A DNA stretch of 64,000 nt from Thermobaculum terrenum ATCC BAA-798 (GTDB lineage: Bacteria > Chloroflexota > Chloroflexia > Thermobaculales > Thermobaculaceae), in assembly GCF_000025005.1 (NCBI RefSeq), contig NC_013525.1, positions 496,001-560,000 on the forward strand. The letters run 5' to 3'. The notes under the pieces were generated by a model. It had not been told where the DNA came from. It saw only the letters and a program-made list of their open reading frames with translations, and ran no database searches. Below are positions 53,592 through 64,000 of this stretch, in pieces (the first letter of the stretch is position 1; every line of letters begins with the position of its first letter). A program made the position numbers and the translations under genes.

Positions 53592-54533
53592 CTATGCTTC
53601 CGCCTCTACGGGCACCTGTATTTGCTCGATTATCTCCTGCAGTATTTCCTCTGCGCTTCGCCCACGAAGCATCGACTCCTGAGTGAGAACTAATCTGTGT
53701 GCCAGCACTGGTACTGCTAGCTCCTTTACGTCGTCTGGGAGGACGTAATCTCTGCCTCTGAGCGCAGCTAGAGCTCGTGATGCCCGCAGGAGTGCTGTAC
53801 CGGCTCTTGGACTTCCTCCCAGTTGCACTGCTGGATGCTCTCGGGTGGCTCTTATTAGGTCTACTATATATTCAGCTATCGATTCCTCGACCGTGACTGC
53901 AGTTGCCTCTTCGGTGGCGTCCAAGATCTGTCGTGTGGATGTAACAGGCTCGATATGTCTGATGCTCTGTGGGGAATGGGTCAGCAAGACCCTTTTCTCG
54001 TCCTCTCTGGACGGATAGCCCATGGATATCCTGAGAAGGAAGCGGTCAAGTTGAGCTTCGGGAAGAGGAAATGTACCCTCCAGCTCTATAGGGTTCTGGG
54101 TGGCTATTACCAGAAAGGGAGAAGGCAAATCTCTGGTTTCCCCTTCTATGGTGACCTGTCCCTCCTGCATGGCCTCAAGCAGAGCCGACTGGGTTCTGGG
54201 TGCTGCTCGGTTGATCTCATCCGCCAGGACGATACCAGCGAAGATTGGGCCCTCGCGCAGTAACCATTGGGATTCCCTTTGGTTGTAATAGTAGGCTCCG
54301 GTGATATCTGAAGGAAGCAAGTCAGGGGTGAATTGTATACGACTAAATGAGGTATCGATGGACTTGGCCAAGGCGCGCGCCAGAGTTGTCTTCCCGACTC
54401 CAGGCACATCCTGGATCAACACGTGTCCTTGTGCAACAAGCGCTACCAGCAGCATCTCAGTAGGTTTATCGGCGCCCACAAGGACTCTTCGAACATTCTG
54501 TTTTATGACCTCTGCAAGCTCTCTGGCTGACAT
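53592..54533 (-). CDS. MoxR-family AAA+ ATPase
   Basis: 313 residues. Walker A GVGKTTLARALA, Walker B GIVLADEINRAAPRTQSALLEAMQE (in outline), sensor 1 VIATQNPIELEGTFPLPEAQLDRF, Arg finger DRFLLRISMGYP, and the lid domain HPAVQLGGSPRAGTALLRASRALAALRG. MoxR proteins are chaperone-like ATPases that help mature or activate partner complexes; DUF58 and DUF4129 partners follow directly in the same unit. It is divergent from the penicillin-binding protein gene. Confidence 0.94.
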   Translation of the reverse strand: MSARELAEVIKQNVRRVLVGADKPTEMLLVALVAQGHVLIQDVPGVGKTTLARALAKSIDTSFSRIQFTPDLLPSDITGAYYYNQRESQWLLREGPIFAGIVLADEINRAAPRTQSALLEAMQEGQVTIEGETRDLPSPFLVIATQNPIELEGTFPLPEAQLDRFLLRISMGYPSREDEKRVLLTHSPQSIRHIEPVTSTRQILDATEEATAVTVEESIAEYIVDLIRATREHPAVQLGGSPRAGTALLRASRALAALRGRDYVLPDDVKELAVPVLAHRLVLTQESMLRGRSAEEILQEIIEQIQVPVEAEA

Positions 54534-54663
54534 AATATCTCCTTATTGAATAATAGCAGGACTCAGGATAATGATACTTCGGTGCTTACGAACTGTCTAG
54601 CTGAAGTGTTGTGCCTGGTCTGTTATCATTTAGGGAACAGAACATAATTGGAGAGGAGGTCTA

Positions 54664-56991
54664 ATGTACCGATACGGTAGATATTCGGGTTATAGGCGTC
54701 GGAGGAGGGCCAGGAGGCTACGGATACTGGCGATAGCTCTGGTGGTAGTTATCCTCGTTGGCTCCTTGCTCTATACGACCAGGGCAGGAAATAATATCCT
54801 GTCCAACATAGGGCTAAGAGGCGCCTCCCCGCAGGCTACACCTACATCCAATATCGCTGCTCAACCCACATCTAGACCGACGACAGTTACAAGCCCCTCT
54901 CCTAACAATAACGTGCCACCTACTGCGGTGGTGACTCCTGAAGCCACGCCTACTTCTCAACCCAAGCCGACGGCCACATCTACCCCCTCGAAGTCTCCGG
55001 TGGAGACCGCCAAGGCGTATATCGCTAACTGGGAGGCAGGTAGCTATAGTGACATGTACAAGCTTCTGTCGGACGAATCTCAGAAGCAGTACGATCGCCA
55101 ATACTTCGTGACCCGCTATCAGCAGATAGCTGCCATGGCTACTATCCAATCTGTGGATGCGTCTCTCAATACCTCAGATGCTATAAATGCTGGCAACGGC
55201 AACATAATCAGGTTCCCATTTAACGTGACCATTCATACCCGCCTTGTGGGAGATATCAAGGAGCAGAATCTCCTCACCCTTGTCAAGGAGGATGGCGTTT
55301 GGAAGGTCCAATGGGGACCCAACATGATATTCAAGGACCTGAGCGGCGACAACCTTATAAGGATGTTCCCCTATTCAGCACCCAGAGGGAGCATCTACGA
55401 CCGCAAGGGGAGGCCGTTAGCAATAGAGGGTACTATAGCCCAGATAGGGGTGGTGCCGGGTCAGATAAAGAATGAGAAGGTGCTCCTTCAAAGGCTTAGC
55501 CAGGCGCTTGGTGTATCTGAGGATTACATAAAGTCCCGTTATCAGGGAGGACAGCCTGACTGGTTCATGCCGATCAGGGATCTCACCAAGCAACAGGCGG
55601 CGCAGCTGCAAAAGCAGGTCGGTGATATTCCTGGTGTTGCCTTCCAAGAGAGGGTAGGCAGGGAGTATCCACAAGGTCCTATATTGGCTCAAGTGATAGG
55701 TTACGTCGGAGCTATTACCGCAGAGGATCTCAAGAAGCCGGAATATAAGGACTACTCTCCTACCGATGTGGTAGGTCGAGCCGGATTGGAGGCCTGGGGC
55801 GAGCCTTACCTGCGTGGCAAACCTGGTGGCAAGCTCGCAGTCGTCACTCCTGACGGCGAGATAGTGAAGGTCATAAAGGAGGTCAGGGCAGTCCCTGGGG
55901 ATGACATCTACCTGAATATTGACTTGGACCTACAGATACAGGCTGAGCAGGAGCTCTCCAAGGGAGGATACCGAGGAGCTATCGTAGCTATGAACCCCAA
56001 CAATGGCGATATTCTTGCGCTAGTAAGTGAGCCCTCATACGATCCCAACGATTTTGTAGTAGGTATATCCCAGAAAGAATGGGAGGCTCTCAATCGTAAG
56101 AGCTCAGGCTATCCGCTGATCAACAGAGCTACAGGGTCCTCTTACCCCATGGCTTCAACTTTCAAGCCGATATCTCTGGCGGCAGCGCTTGAGGCTGGTA
56201 TATACAAGCCTACTAGCATGTTCTACGACCCTGGTTACTGGAACAAGCTGGGGGAGAACCCCCCCAGAAGGGACTGGAAGCCAGGAGGACACGGCTGGAT
56301 AAGCCTGGAAAGTGGTCTTGTGCAGAGCTGCGATATAGTCTTCTACGAGGTTGGCCTGGCGCTATACAAGAAGAGGTTTGATTACCTTTCTGAGTTTGCC
56401 AAGAAGTGGTGGTTAGGTAGATCACCAGATGTTGACGGTGTGGTGAATGCTTCGGGACAGGTGCCGGGGCCAGGTGTCCCCTACCCGGGTTGGGGGCCTG
56501 GCGATAACGTCAACCTGGCTATTGGTCAGGGTGCGCTCAACGTGTCGCCTTTACAGGTGGCGATGGTTTATTCCACCATCGCTAACGGTGGAACTATCTA
56601 TAAACCGCTTCTCATAGACAGGATAGTTGCTGGTGACGGCAGCGGCAAAATAATCAAGAAGTACAAGCCTACTGTTCTCGGGCGTGCCCCGGTCAGCCAG
56701 GAAACGATGGATGTAATCCATAGAGCCCTGAAGGATGTGACCTCTTCGCAGGTTGGTACAGCTTACTATGTGTTCAAGGACTTCCCGATCCCTGTGGCTG
56801 GCAAGACCGGTACCGGGCAGCAGGACGAGAAGCTGCCGTTTGCCTGGTTTGCTGCCTATGCTCCTGCTGATAAACCCTCGATCACGGTTGTAGCCCTTGC
56901 CGAGAACGCGGGCGAGGGATCCGTGATCGCTGCACCGGTAGTAAAGAACGTGCTTGCCGATTACTTCAACGTGAACGCAAGAACCAGGTAG
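54664..56991 (+). CDS. Class B penicillin-binding protein with MecA-like N-terminal domain
   Basis: 775 residues. An Arg-rich cytoplasmic start (YRRRRRARRLR) and one membrane helix (about 22-40) are followed by a Thr/Pro-rich linker (55-115), an NTF2-like MecA_N domain (about 115-225, VETAKAYIANWEAGSYSDMY), a dimerisation domain (PYSAPRGSIYDRKGRPLAIEG) and the transpeptidase. Catalytic motifs: STFK with Ser498, SCD in LVQSCDIVF, and KTGT in VAGKTGTGQ. Such enzymes cross-link peptidoglycan outside the membrane; the MecA_N domain recalls PBP2a and PBP3 of Gram-positives. GGAGAGGAGG precedes the ATG. A peptidoglycan-making envelope is implied. Terminator follows at 57006. Confidence 0.94.
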   Translation: MYRYGRYSGYRRRRRARRLRILAIALVVVILVGSLLYTTRAGNNILSNIGLRGASPQATPTSNIAAQPTSRPTTVTSPSPNNNVPPTAVVTPEATPTSQPKPTATSTPSKSPVETAKAYIANWEAGSYSDMYKLLSDESQKQYDRQYFVTRYQQIAAMATIQSVDASLNTSDAINAGNGNIIRFPFNVTIHTRLVGDIKEQNLLTLVKEDGVWKVQWGPNMIFKDLSGDNLIRMFPYSAPRGSIYDRKGRPLAIEGTIAQIGVVPGQIKNEKVLLQRLSQALGVSEDYIKSRYQGGQPDWFMPIRDLTKQQAAQLQKQVGDIPGVAFQERVGREYPQGPILAQVIGYVGAITAEDLKKPEYKDYSPTDVVGRAGLEAWGEPYLRGKPGGKLAVVTPDGEIVKVIKEVRAVPGDDIYLNIDLDLQIQAEQELSKGGYRGAIVAMNPNNGDILALVSEPSYDPNDFVVGISQKEWEALNRKSSGYPLINRATGSSYPMASTFKPISLAAALEAGIYKPTSMFYDPGYWNKLGENPPRRDWKPGGHGWISLESGLVQSCDIVFYEVGLALYKKRFDYLSEFAKKWWLGRSPDVDGVVNASGQVPGPGVPYPGWGPGDNVNLAIGQGALNVSPLQVAMVYSTIANGGTIYKPLLIDRIVAGDGSGKIIKKYKPTVLGRAPVSQETMDVIHRALKDVTSSQVGTAYYVFKDFPIPVAGKTGTGQQDEKLPFAWFAAYAPADKPSITVVALAENAGEGSVIAAPVVKNVLADYFNVNARTR

Positions 56992-57005
56992 AACCCTAAT
57001 TGGTT

Positions 57006-57042
57006 CACAGGCAGGTGGGAATTATCTACCCACCTGCCTGTG
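57006..57042. terminator. Bidirectional terminator between the PBP gene and the OB-fold protein gene
   Basis: A perfect 14-base inverted repeat (57006-57019 with 57029-57042, nine-base loop) between convergent genes, with TGTTTGGG following on the plus strand and only a few U residues on the minus side. Confidence 0.8.
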
Positions 57043-57050
57043 TGTTTGGG

Positions 57051-59348
57051 TTAGCTACGACTGCCCCCCTGCCCCGTAGCGGGCATTCCCTTGGGGATAG
57101 TGACGATCTGTATGTCGCTGGCTTTCCTGGGTAGCAATCTCCAGGTATCATCCCAGCGGGATACTATTCCGGTGATCTGTGCGAAGTCATGTTTGCCCCC
57201 TTCGAATCTGGGTATGCCGGTTCCTTCGTCTATTTTGACCACCACCTCTCCAGAGCCGTCGTTCATATAGAGGCTGGGCCATGAGCGTGCGGTGATAGGG
57301 GCAGCAATCGTGACCAAAGCTCCTTCGAGATCACGCCCTATCTTGCTGGTTGAGACCCTGACAGGCTGTACGGGAGCTCCTACAGATAAGCGCGTTATAT
57401 CACTGCCGCTCTCGAGCCTGACTATCCTCTCTTTATGGTAGGTGTCCAGTACGCCCTGGACCTGCACAACATCTCCCTCGATAAGCTTAGGATACTTGTC
57501 GTTTGTGAGGTGTAGAGCTATGCCAAGTCCACCGGATCCAACGTACATTCTCTCTTCTCCAAGCGATCCTGGAGGCGCTGTGACCTGGGCCGTAAACCTC
57601 ACTCTTGTGCCCATTGGCAAGGAACGCAGAGCGCCCAGCGTGGTGTCCAGCCACTGAGTGTTCTGGATGGTTTTGCTGAGTATGATGTCGGATGCAAATC
57701 TCGGCATTACTCTGTAGTTATCGTTCCATCGGCTCACTATACCAACGACTGTCAGGTAGTCGCCCGCCTCTGCCTTGGGATTTTTGATCCTGGTACCATC
57801 TGCGAAATATATCCTGGTAGCCCCACCATTCAGGTAGATTGATGGCCAGCTAGACCCTGATACCGCGCCTGACAGTCTAACCAGGAGTCCTTCGGTAGAT
57901 GGTCCTACATCGACTGGAGATATATCTCTAGGCATGACTTGCGTGTAAGTTTGAGACGGTTCTATCTTGTCTGCCTCGATTCGATGCTGCGAGTAGTATA
58001 TGGATGTTCTTCCTCTGATCGTAACCTGTTGACCTGGATGCAGCCTGGTAAGGTTGCCAGTGACCAGTATCCCTGCGCTGGTATCTTGCACATACATAGT
58101 GCCTTTGCCAAGCAAGTTAGGGGGTGTTGTGACAATACCGGTTACCTCTACTGGAATATCTGTGGACAGCGTCCTGGCGAACGCGATGTTGGTTCGCAGG
58201 TAGTTGATGGGCTTGCTTTCTGGCAGATCCGCACTCCTGGTGATCGAGATGTCGGAGTTGAACCTTGGGACCAACCTGTAGCGCCCATTTACGGAGGACA
58301 ATATACCTGTGACCTGTAGTTGGTCACCTTTTTGAGGGGACAGCCAGGACACTGTGCTTGGGCTCGATATATGTACTCTGGCGGGTATGGACGTACTGCC
58401 ATCGACGAGCATTAAGTCCGGTTTGCTGGAGGCCGAGACCTCGCCAGAGAGCCTTACCAGCCTGCTTTCAAACCTGGGGCCTATATCCCTGGCCCTTATG
58501 TCCATGGGTGAAACTTCGTAACTCTGGCCAGTAAGCTTTATACCACCATCTACGGGTCTCAGGGCTATTTCACCATAGTAAGTACCCATAGTCCCAGTAA
58601 CTATGACTTCCTGCCCTGTCGCTATGCCCGTGATACTCGAGGCTGTAAGCACCAGGACTCCACCTGTATAATCCTGGACATACATCCTCTTGTTGCCGAC
58701 AGAGTTAGGAGGGGCTGTTACCGTGCCCCTGATCTGCACTAACTTGCCTGCGGGGGACCTTCTGGCGCTATCTATGGTCATCGACTCGGGTGTCGGGGTG
58801 GGATCAGGGGTGGGAGTAGGGGGTGTTATTACGCCTCTGCTGCCATTGGGATAGAGGGGCGTAGGGACAAGGTCCACTCGTATGCTATCTGAGCCATCAG
58901 GATAACGGGATGCCGAGCTATCGTCCTGCATTTCGGGCACTTCTAATTCGTCGGACAGTGAGCCGTCGGGCTTATAGATCCGAACAACATCTCCAGCTTG
59001 GCCGAAATCTATAAGAGTCTGACTCGAGAATACGACTATATATCTCCACTCTGTGCTGAAGGAGTCGAAGCGGTAGGGTAATGACCCGCCAGGGCCATCA
59101 TCGATGATCCATCCGTCAAGGTCTACATAACTGCCACCATCTCTGTAGAGTTCCACCCATTGGTCTCCTCTGTTGACGACGCCATCATGATTCCAGTCAG
59201 TTATGGGGTTGCTCATCACCTCATTTATTATCAATCGGGCTTCGGGCTGGTCTGCCTTGACTGGGGGACTCTGCATACAGATTGCTACCGATGCCAACAA
59301 AACCAGGATTAGACAAAGACGCAAAAACAGACGGGGCTTGATGTTCAT
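57051..59348 (-). CDS. Secreted protein with lamin-tail domain and six OB-fold-like repeats
   Basis: 765 residues with a signal peptide (LRLCLILVLLASVAICMQ). Residues 35-170 match a lamin-tail domain (ARLIINEVMSNPITDWNHDG, WVELYRDGGSYVDLDGWII, DGSLSDELEVP). After a Pro/Thr linker (TPPTPTPDPTPTPES) come six units of about 85-95 residues in three A-B pairs: A units share GTVTAPPNSVGNKRMYVQD-like cores (also VTTPPNLLGKGTMYVQD and VTAPPGSLGEERMYV), B units share GxLVRLSG...ITGIVSRWDDTWRLLPRKASDI-like cores. The A units resemble extracellular OB folds fused to nucleases. No nuclease motif is present. The end MPATGQGG looks like a sortase motif but lacks a following membrane helix. Confidence 0.8.
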   Translation of the reverse strand: MNIKPRLFLRLCLILVLLASVAICMQSPPVKADQPEARLIINEVMSNPITDWNHDGVVNRGDQWVELYRDGGSYVDLDGWIIDDGPGGSLPYRFDSFSTEWRYIVVFSSQTLIDFGQAGDVVRIYKPDGSLSDELEVPEMQDDSSASRYPDGSDSIRVDLVPTPLYPNGSRGVITPPTPTPDPTPTPESMTIDSARRSPAGKLVQIRGTVTAPPNSVGNKRMYVQDYTGGVLVLTASSITGIATGQEVIVTGTMGTYYGEIALRPVDGGIKLTGQSYEVSPMDIRARDIGPRFESRLVRLSGEVSASSKPDLMLVDGSTSIPARVHISSPSTVSWLSPQKGDQLQVTGILSSVNGRYRLVPRFNSDISITRSADLPESKPINYLRTNIAFARTLSTDIPVEVTGIVTTPPNLLGKGTMYVQDTSAGILVTGNLTRLHPGQQVTIRGRTSIYYSQHRIEADKIEPSQTYTQVMPRDISPVDVGPSTEGLLVRLSGAVSGSSWPSIYLNGGATRIYFADGTRIKNPKAEAGDYLTVVGIVSRWNDNYRVMPRFASDIILSKTIQNTQWLDTTLGALRSLPMGTRVRFTAQVTAPPGSLGEERMYVGSGGLGIALHLTNDKYPKLIEGDVVQVQGVLDTYHKERIVRLESGSDITRLSVGAPVQPVRVSTSKIGRDLEGALVTIAAPITARSWPSLYMNDGSGEVVVKIDEGTGIPRFEGGKHDFAQITGIVSRWDDTWRLLPRKASDIQIVTIPKGMPATGQGGSRS

Positions 59349-59560
59349 GCATCCTCCTCTTCAAGTTTTTGTATTGTGGGCACGACCAGGGATGAGTGAG
59401 TGCGAAACTGCACAGATGATACAGGAAGTGGGCATTCTCTGTCTACGATACTATTGAAACTTCTTTGCTGCTGGGGACACTGGTATAAACCCCTGTTTAC
59501 TGGAGAGCCCTTTCTTTGCTAACTGGATGGGGTGTGTGCTATGTTGGGAGTATGAATGTC

Positions 59561-60034
59561 ATGAGATTTAACATCATAGACCCTGTTGGTACCGTAAGCT
59601 TCGTGGCTCCTTGTCATGCCATGAAGGTTTTTACAGCTGCATGCTCTCAGAACCCGCGCAGCCTGCAGGAACTGCTCGATTATTCTGAGTCCTACGATCC
59701 TGACCTGAAGCGATATGTTCTGCATGGACTGGCGGTGTTTGATGAGCACAACACCAAGGAGAATCCAGAGGCTATCAGGAACGTCCTCTCCAGCACAGCT
59801 CCTGAGGGCACTCCTCCGTTCAGGATTATAGACAACATCACGCGCGAAGTTAGCCTGATGCCCGTAAAGGCTGGGTTGGTCATATTCAACCTGATAGCCA
59901 AGAGGATAATCCAGGTGCAGAACTCCTATGCAGACATAGAGAGGAAAGATAGGGGACGAGTACGTCGCAACGGCAAACCTACCAGGATGTTGTTCCGTTA
60001 CGAACTACCTCCGGACTGGCAGCTGGTGCCTTAG
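59561..60034 (+). CDS. Hypothetical protein
   Basis: 157 residues from ATG 59561, chosen because GGGAG lies about ten bases ahead; in-frame starts also exist at 59516 and 59552. The sequence is mixed alpha/beta without membrane segments (RFNIIDPVGTVSFVAPCHA, LQELLDYSESYDPDLKRYVL, VKAGLVIFNLIAKRIIQVQN) and a basic tail KDRGRVRRNGKPTRMLFRYE. I recognise no family. It is convergent with the TyrA-like gene, whose stop is two bases away. Confidence 0.7.
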   Translation: MRFNIIDPVGTVSFVAPCHAMKVFTAACSQNPRSLQELLDYSESYDPDLKRYVLHGLAVFDEHNTKENPEAIRNVLSSTAPEGTPPFRIIDNITREVSLMPVKAGLVIFNLIAKRIIQVQNSYADIERKDRGRVRRNGKPTRMLFRYELPPDWQLVP

Positions 60035-60035
60035 G

Positions 60036-61001
60036 TTATCTGTTGCGTCTGCCCACAAACATCCTCTTTATAAAATCTTGCAGGCCGGTGGTCTCGGTGG
60101 CTTCTCTGCCTGGTTTCTCGCCCCATTCCTGCCGTACCTGGTTGGCTTGCTCCAGCAGCTGTCTTATTTCTGACTGTGTGTCCTGGTTATCCCTGTCCAG
60201 GGAGTCTATCAGGGCACCTAGCTGCTCATGATAGCGCTCCAGCCATCGCTTGAGGTCCTTGGCATGATTCTGGGCATCTGTGGCCAGCTCTTCGGGAAAC
60301 GGTCCGAGGAACTTTGCTATCTGCTCTAGATCAGTCTGCGAGAACCGGCTGATGTCCTGCCATCCTGAGTCGCTCCTGACGGTCCTTGCCAGTATGGCCA
60401 CTAGCATGGCGGGTAAAAGACTAGTGGCAGCAAACTGTGAGTCGTACTCTGTCGGGTCTGCAAAATAAGCCTTAGCGCCTATAGCATGCACGATACCTAC
60501 TATGAGGTCTATATCCTGCGCCTTGGCCCCGGAGTGAGGGAATACACCATACATCATCCCCCTGAATAGCTCTTTGCTTGGAGAACCCTCCCTTGCCAGG
60601 GATATCATCGGATGGCCAGCAACAAAGCTTATCTGCTCCTCTTTGTGGACGTAGGTGTTGAAGATCTGGAGCGTATCTGCTATGCGTGGGTTGGTGGTGG
60701 TTATCACCGTGCTCCAATTGATGAGCGGTATGATCTCCGCGATAGTTCTTGAAGCCTCCTCCAGAGGGCCCGTGACTATTATGACTGCTGCGTCCTCGAT
60801 GGCGCTGGGAAGCCCCCAGAAGCTTTTGTCTATAGCGCCAAGCTTTTCGGCTCTCTTCTGTCTGTCAGGATCGTAGTCGAAGCCGGCGATCTGCAGGGGA
60901 ATGGTGCTGCTATCTGTTTTCTGCTTGGCCAGCCAGTCTTTTAGTGCCAGGCCCAGGGATGTGCCTACTAGATCTAATCCTACTATTGCTATGCGTGACA
61001 T
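60036..61001 (-). CDS. Prephenate dehydrogenase-like NAD(P)-binding protein
   Basis: 321 residues. The Rossmann motif is IAIVGLDLVGTSLGLAL, in which the usual GxGxxG is altered to GLDLVG. The order RIAIVGL, IAGFDYDPDRQKRAEKLGAID, VIIVTGPLEEASRTI, and VAGHPMI (the His of TyrA active sites) together with a helical C-terminal part resembles prephenate/arogenate dehydrogenases. The altered glycine motif and a long tail (QNHAKDLKRWLERYHEQLGAL onward) make the enzymatic role uncertain. It is 15 bases downstream of a membrane-protein gene on the same strand. Confidence 0.78.
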   Translation of the reverse strand: MSRIAIVGLDLVGTSLGLALKDWLAKQKTDSSTIPLQIAGFDYDPDRQKRAEKLGAIDKSFWGLPSAIEDAAVIIVTGPLEEASRTIAEIIPLINWSTVITTTNPRIADTLQIFNTYVHKEEQISFVAGHPMISLAREGSPSKELFRGMMYGVFPHSGAKAQDIDLIVGIVHAIGAKAYFADPTEYDSQFAATSLLPAMLVAILARTVRSDSGWQDISRFSQTDLEQIAKFLGPFPEELATDAQNHAKDLKRWLERYHEQLGALIDSLDRDNQDTQSEIRQLLEQANQVRQEWGEKPGREATETTGLQDFIKRMFVGRRNR

Positions 61002-61016
61002 AAATCCTGCCTATTG

Positions 61017-61577
61017 TTATGCTTCAGAGCCCGATTTGTGGGCTAGTGCGAATAGTTCTATCAGTATAAGTATAAGCAAAAGCAGGACTGCGTTTATCAG
61101 GTTGAATAATCCTGCCACGTTCATTGCTGCGCTTAGCGCAAGAAACAATGCCAGCAGGTAGGCTTCTCTGCGTGCCCGGTTCACGTCTCTCTTGTGTGCT
61201 CGCAGTGTGAAGAGGCGAAAGCCGATCGCATAGCCTATAGGCATGAAGATCGTATAGCATGCGCCGAAGAACATTACCATGAAGAGGAGATAGCCAGGCA
61301 GGCCATATCTATCAGGGGGAACGAAGGTGAACATATAGAGCAGCCCTGCCCAATATATCAGGCTCTCGAACCAGAATATGCGGCTATCTGTGAGGCGGCA
61401 TATCGGTATTGCTGCCGTGATAGGGGCTATCACCAACAACCCATAGTAGAGCAGCCTTGTAACGGCAAAGATATCGCTTTCGGCGCCTATGTTGATGCTG
61501 AAGATATAGTAGGCGATACTTGCCCAGGCCAGGGCGGATATGGGCCAAAGCAGCAGGGCTGACTTCTTGAAGGACAA
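61017..61577 (-). CDS. Multi-pass membrane protein of unknown function
   Basis: 186 residues, about six hydrophobic helices (starting LLLWPISALAWASIAYYIF) and a basic loop TLRAHKRDVNRARREAYL between helices 4 and 5. No family recognised. It lies directly upstream of the TyrA-like gene, and GAGGGTGAG precedes the start. Confidence 0.75.
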   Translation of the reverse strand: MSFKKSALLLWPISALAWASIAYYIFSINIGAESDIFAVTRLLYYGLLVIAPITAAIPICRLTDSRIFWFESLIYWAGLLYMFTFVPPDRYGLPGYLLFMVMFFGACYTIFMPIGYAIGFRLFTLRAHKRDVNRARREAYLLALFLALSAAMNVAGLFNLINAVLLLLILILIELFALAHKSGSEA

Positions 61578-61734
61578 CTCACCCTCCAGATAACTGATAT
61601 ATAACCCTTAGTAAGCATAATAGATGAGCTTAGCACCCCCAACCCTATGTAAAAGAATTGCTATAGAGTTGGCTTCCTGGCCCTTATAGGAATAAGAATA
61701 TTCGAAAAAGCATTCTGCGGCGGCGTGTATCTAC

Positions 61735-61763
61735 TTTACATTGGCCTTCACGCAAGCTTACAA
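61735..61763 (+). promoter_or_regulatory. Promoter of guaB
   Basis: TTTACA (61735-61740), a 17-base spacer and TTACAA (61758-61763) lie about 25 bases upstream of the guaB start. The rest of 61578-61789 shows no other feature. Confidence 0.5.
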
Positions 61764-61771
61764 TTACATAA

Positions 61772-63262
<1,491 letters not shown>

Positions 63263-63270
63263 GGGGCAAG

Positions 63271-64000
63271 ATGTCCAGACCTAAGGGTGGACTAGGAAGA
63301 GGGCTGGATGCTCTCATACCGCAAACCAGCAGTACTTTCGATAATTTGGTCCATATAGATCAGATCATAGCTAATCCCTACCAGCCCAGGGGCTCCATGG
63401 ATGAGGGGAGGCTGCAGTCTCTGGTGGAGTCCATAAAACAAAATGGTATATTGCAGCCCCTGCTGGTGCAACGGCAGGGAGATCATTACCAGCTGATCGC
63501 CGGCCACAGGCGCCTTCATGCAGCCAAGATGGCGGGCGTCCAGCAGGTGCCTGTGGTGATCCGGGAGGCCAGGGCGAGCGACAATATGCTGCTGCTCGCC
63601 CTTATCGAGAATCTTCAGCGGGAAGATCTCAACCCTATCGACGAGGCCAAGGCGTATAGAGAGCTGCAGAGGAAGTTTGGCTTCTCCACAGATGAGATCG
63701 CGGAGCGAGTAGGCAAGAGCAGGCCTGCTGTAGCCAATGCCCTCAGGCTGCTGGAGCTTGCGCCCGAGGTCAAGGAGATGTTGATCCAGGGGCAGATCTC
63801 CGAGGGGCACGCCCGAGCCTTGTTAGGGCTTCGCGATCCTCAGAGCCAGATAAACACTGCCAGGCTGGTGGTCGAGCGTGGCCTGAGTGTCAGGCAGACC
63901 GAGCAACTGGTCAAGCGCCTCAGGGACAACTCTGGGCAGAGATCCTCCCAGGCTATAGATCCAGAGGTGACCTATCTGGAGGAACGCTTCAGGCAGGCTC
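63271..64000 (+). CDS. parB: Chromosome partitioning protein ParB (3' end outside the window)
   Basis: The frame is open from ATG 63271 to the window edge (243 codons visible), nine bases after the guaB stop. The N-terminus SRPKGGLGRGLDALIPQ is the ParA-interacting motif typical of chromosomal ParB; then IIANPYQPRGSMDEGRL, the CTP-binding GHRRLHAAKMAG, ENLQREDLNPIDEAKAYRE, and the parS-binding helix-turn-helix FSTDEIAERVGKSRPAVANALRLL (in outline). ParB loads on parS sites near the origin and slides as a CTP-dependent clamp. parA is not within the window. Confidence 0.95.
   Translation, partial: MSRPKGGLGRGLDALIPQTSSTFDNLVHIDQIIANPYQPRGSMDEGRLQSLVESIKQNGILQPLLVQRQGDHYQLIAGHRRLHAAKMAGVQQVPVVIREARASDNMLLLALIENLQREDLNPIDEAKAYRELQRKFGFSTDEIAERVGKSRPAVANALRLLELAPEVKEMLIQGQISEGHARALLGLRDPQSQINTARLVVERGLSVRQTEQLVKRLRDNSGQRSSQAIDPEVTYLEERFRQA

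Noticed and set aside
57051-57090. MPATG near the C-terminus as a sortase anchor
   Set aside because: Only six residues follow; no membrane helix or basic tail is present, and other frames meet a stop or the terminator.

Overview
This 64 kb window is a densely coded bacterial chromosome segment with moderate GC content and frequent AGG (Arg) and ATA (Ile) codons. Several features suggest a thermophile related to Chloroflexota or the Thermobaculum lineage: a bifunctional di-myo-inositol-phosphate (DIP) synthase, a small heat-shock protein, an HslVU protease, an actinobacterial/Chloroflexota-style Ski2-like helicase, and many TTG/GTG starts. This placement is inferred from gene content, not from a database match. 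I saw no tRNA, rRNA, CRISPR array or insertion sequence.

Layout. 0-8.3 kb: the end of a glycosyltransferase, a giant GNAT fusion protein, a selenophosphate synthetase gene (selD) read through an in-frame UGA (selenocysteine) codon, two SDR oxidoreductases, and an ABC-F ATPase with a long attenuator-like leader. 8.5-13.6 kb: hslV-hslU-LLM oxidoreductase, then an amidase with a small membrane protein. 13.7-17.2 kb: an ECF sigma/anti-sigma pair and an ABC exporter. 17.2-21.3 kb: Hsp20, gamma-glutamyltransferase, ManA, and a YbaK deacylase. 22-27.8 kb: a broken small secreted-protein gene and a minus-strand unit (DIP synthase-glpD-glpK-mgtC) headed by a c-di-AMP riboswitch with terminator. 27.9-34.5 kb: gltB-gltD headed by a T-box whose specifier triplet reads as CGC (arginine). 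34.5-40.6 kb: sigma factor with Zn-ribbon tail plus ABC transporter, then the helicase. 40.7-44.1 kb: an accessory locus with a candidate sRNA, two membrane proteins (one interrupted by UGA), an ABC ATPase, and a small secreted protein broken at a U_UUU_UUG heptamer. 44.4-50.9 kb: topA, GDP-mannose and dolichol-mannose type glycosylation genes, rplU-rpmA-rpmE, and a SpoU methyltransferase. 50.9-57 kb: MoxR-DUF58-DUF4129 and a penicillin-binding protein. 57-64 kb: a six-OB-fold/lamin-tail secreted protein, a TyrA-like dehydrogenase, guaB, and the start of parB.

The most notable content is recoding and RNA-level control: a Sec-containing SelD with a bacterial SECIS hairpin; an arginine-type T-box in front of glutamate synthase, linking the glutamate supply to charging of the tRNA of its product; a c-di-AMP switch in front of a compatible-solute operon; an attenuator-like leader before the ABC-F gene; and two interrupted genes in the 41-44 kb accessory cluster. 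Function calls rest on motifs visible in the translated sequence. RNA structures were folded by eye.
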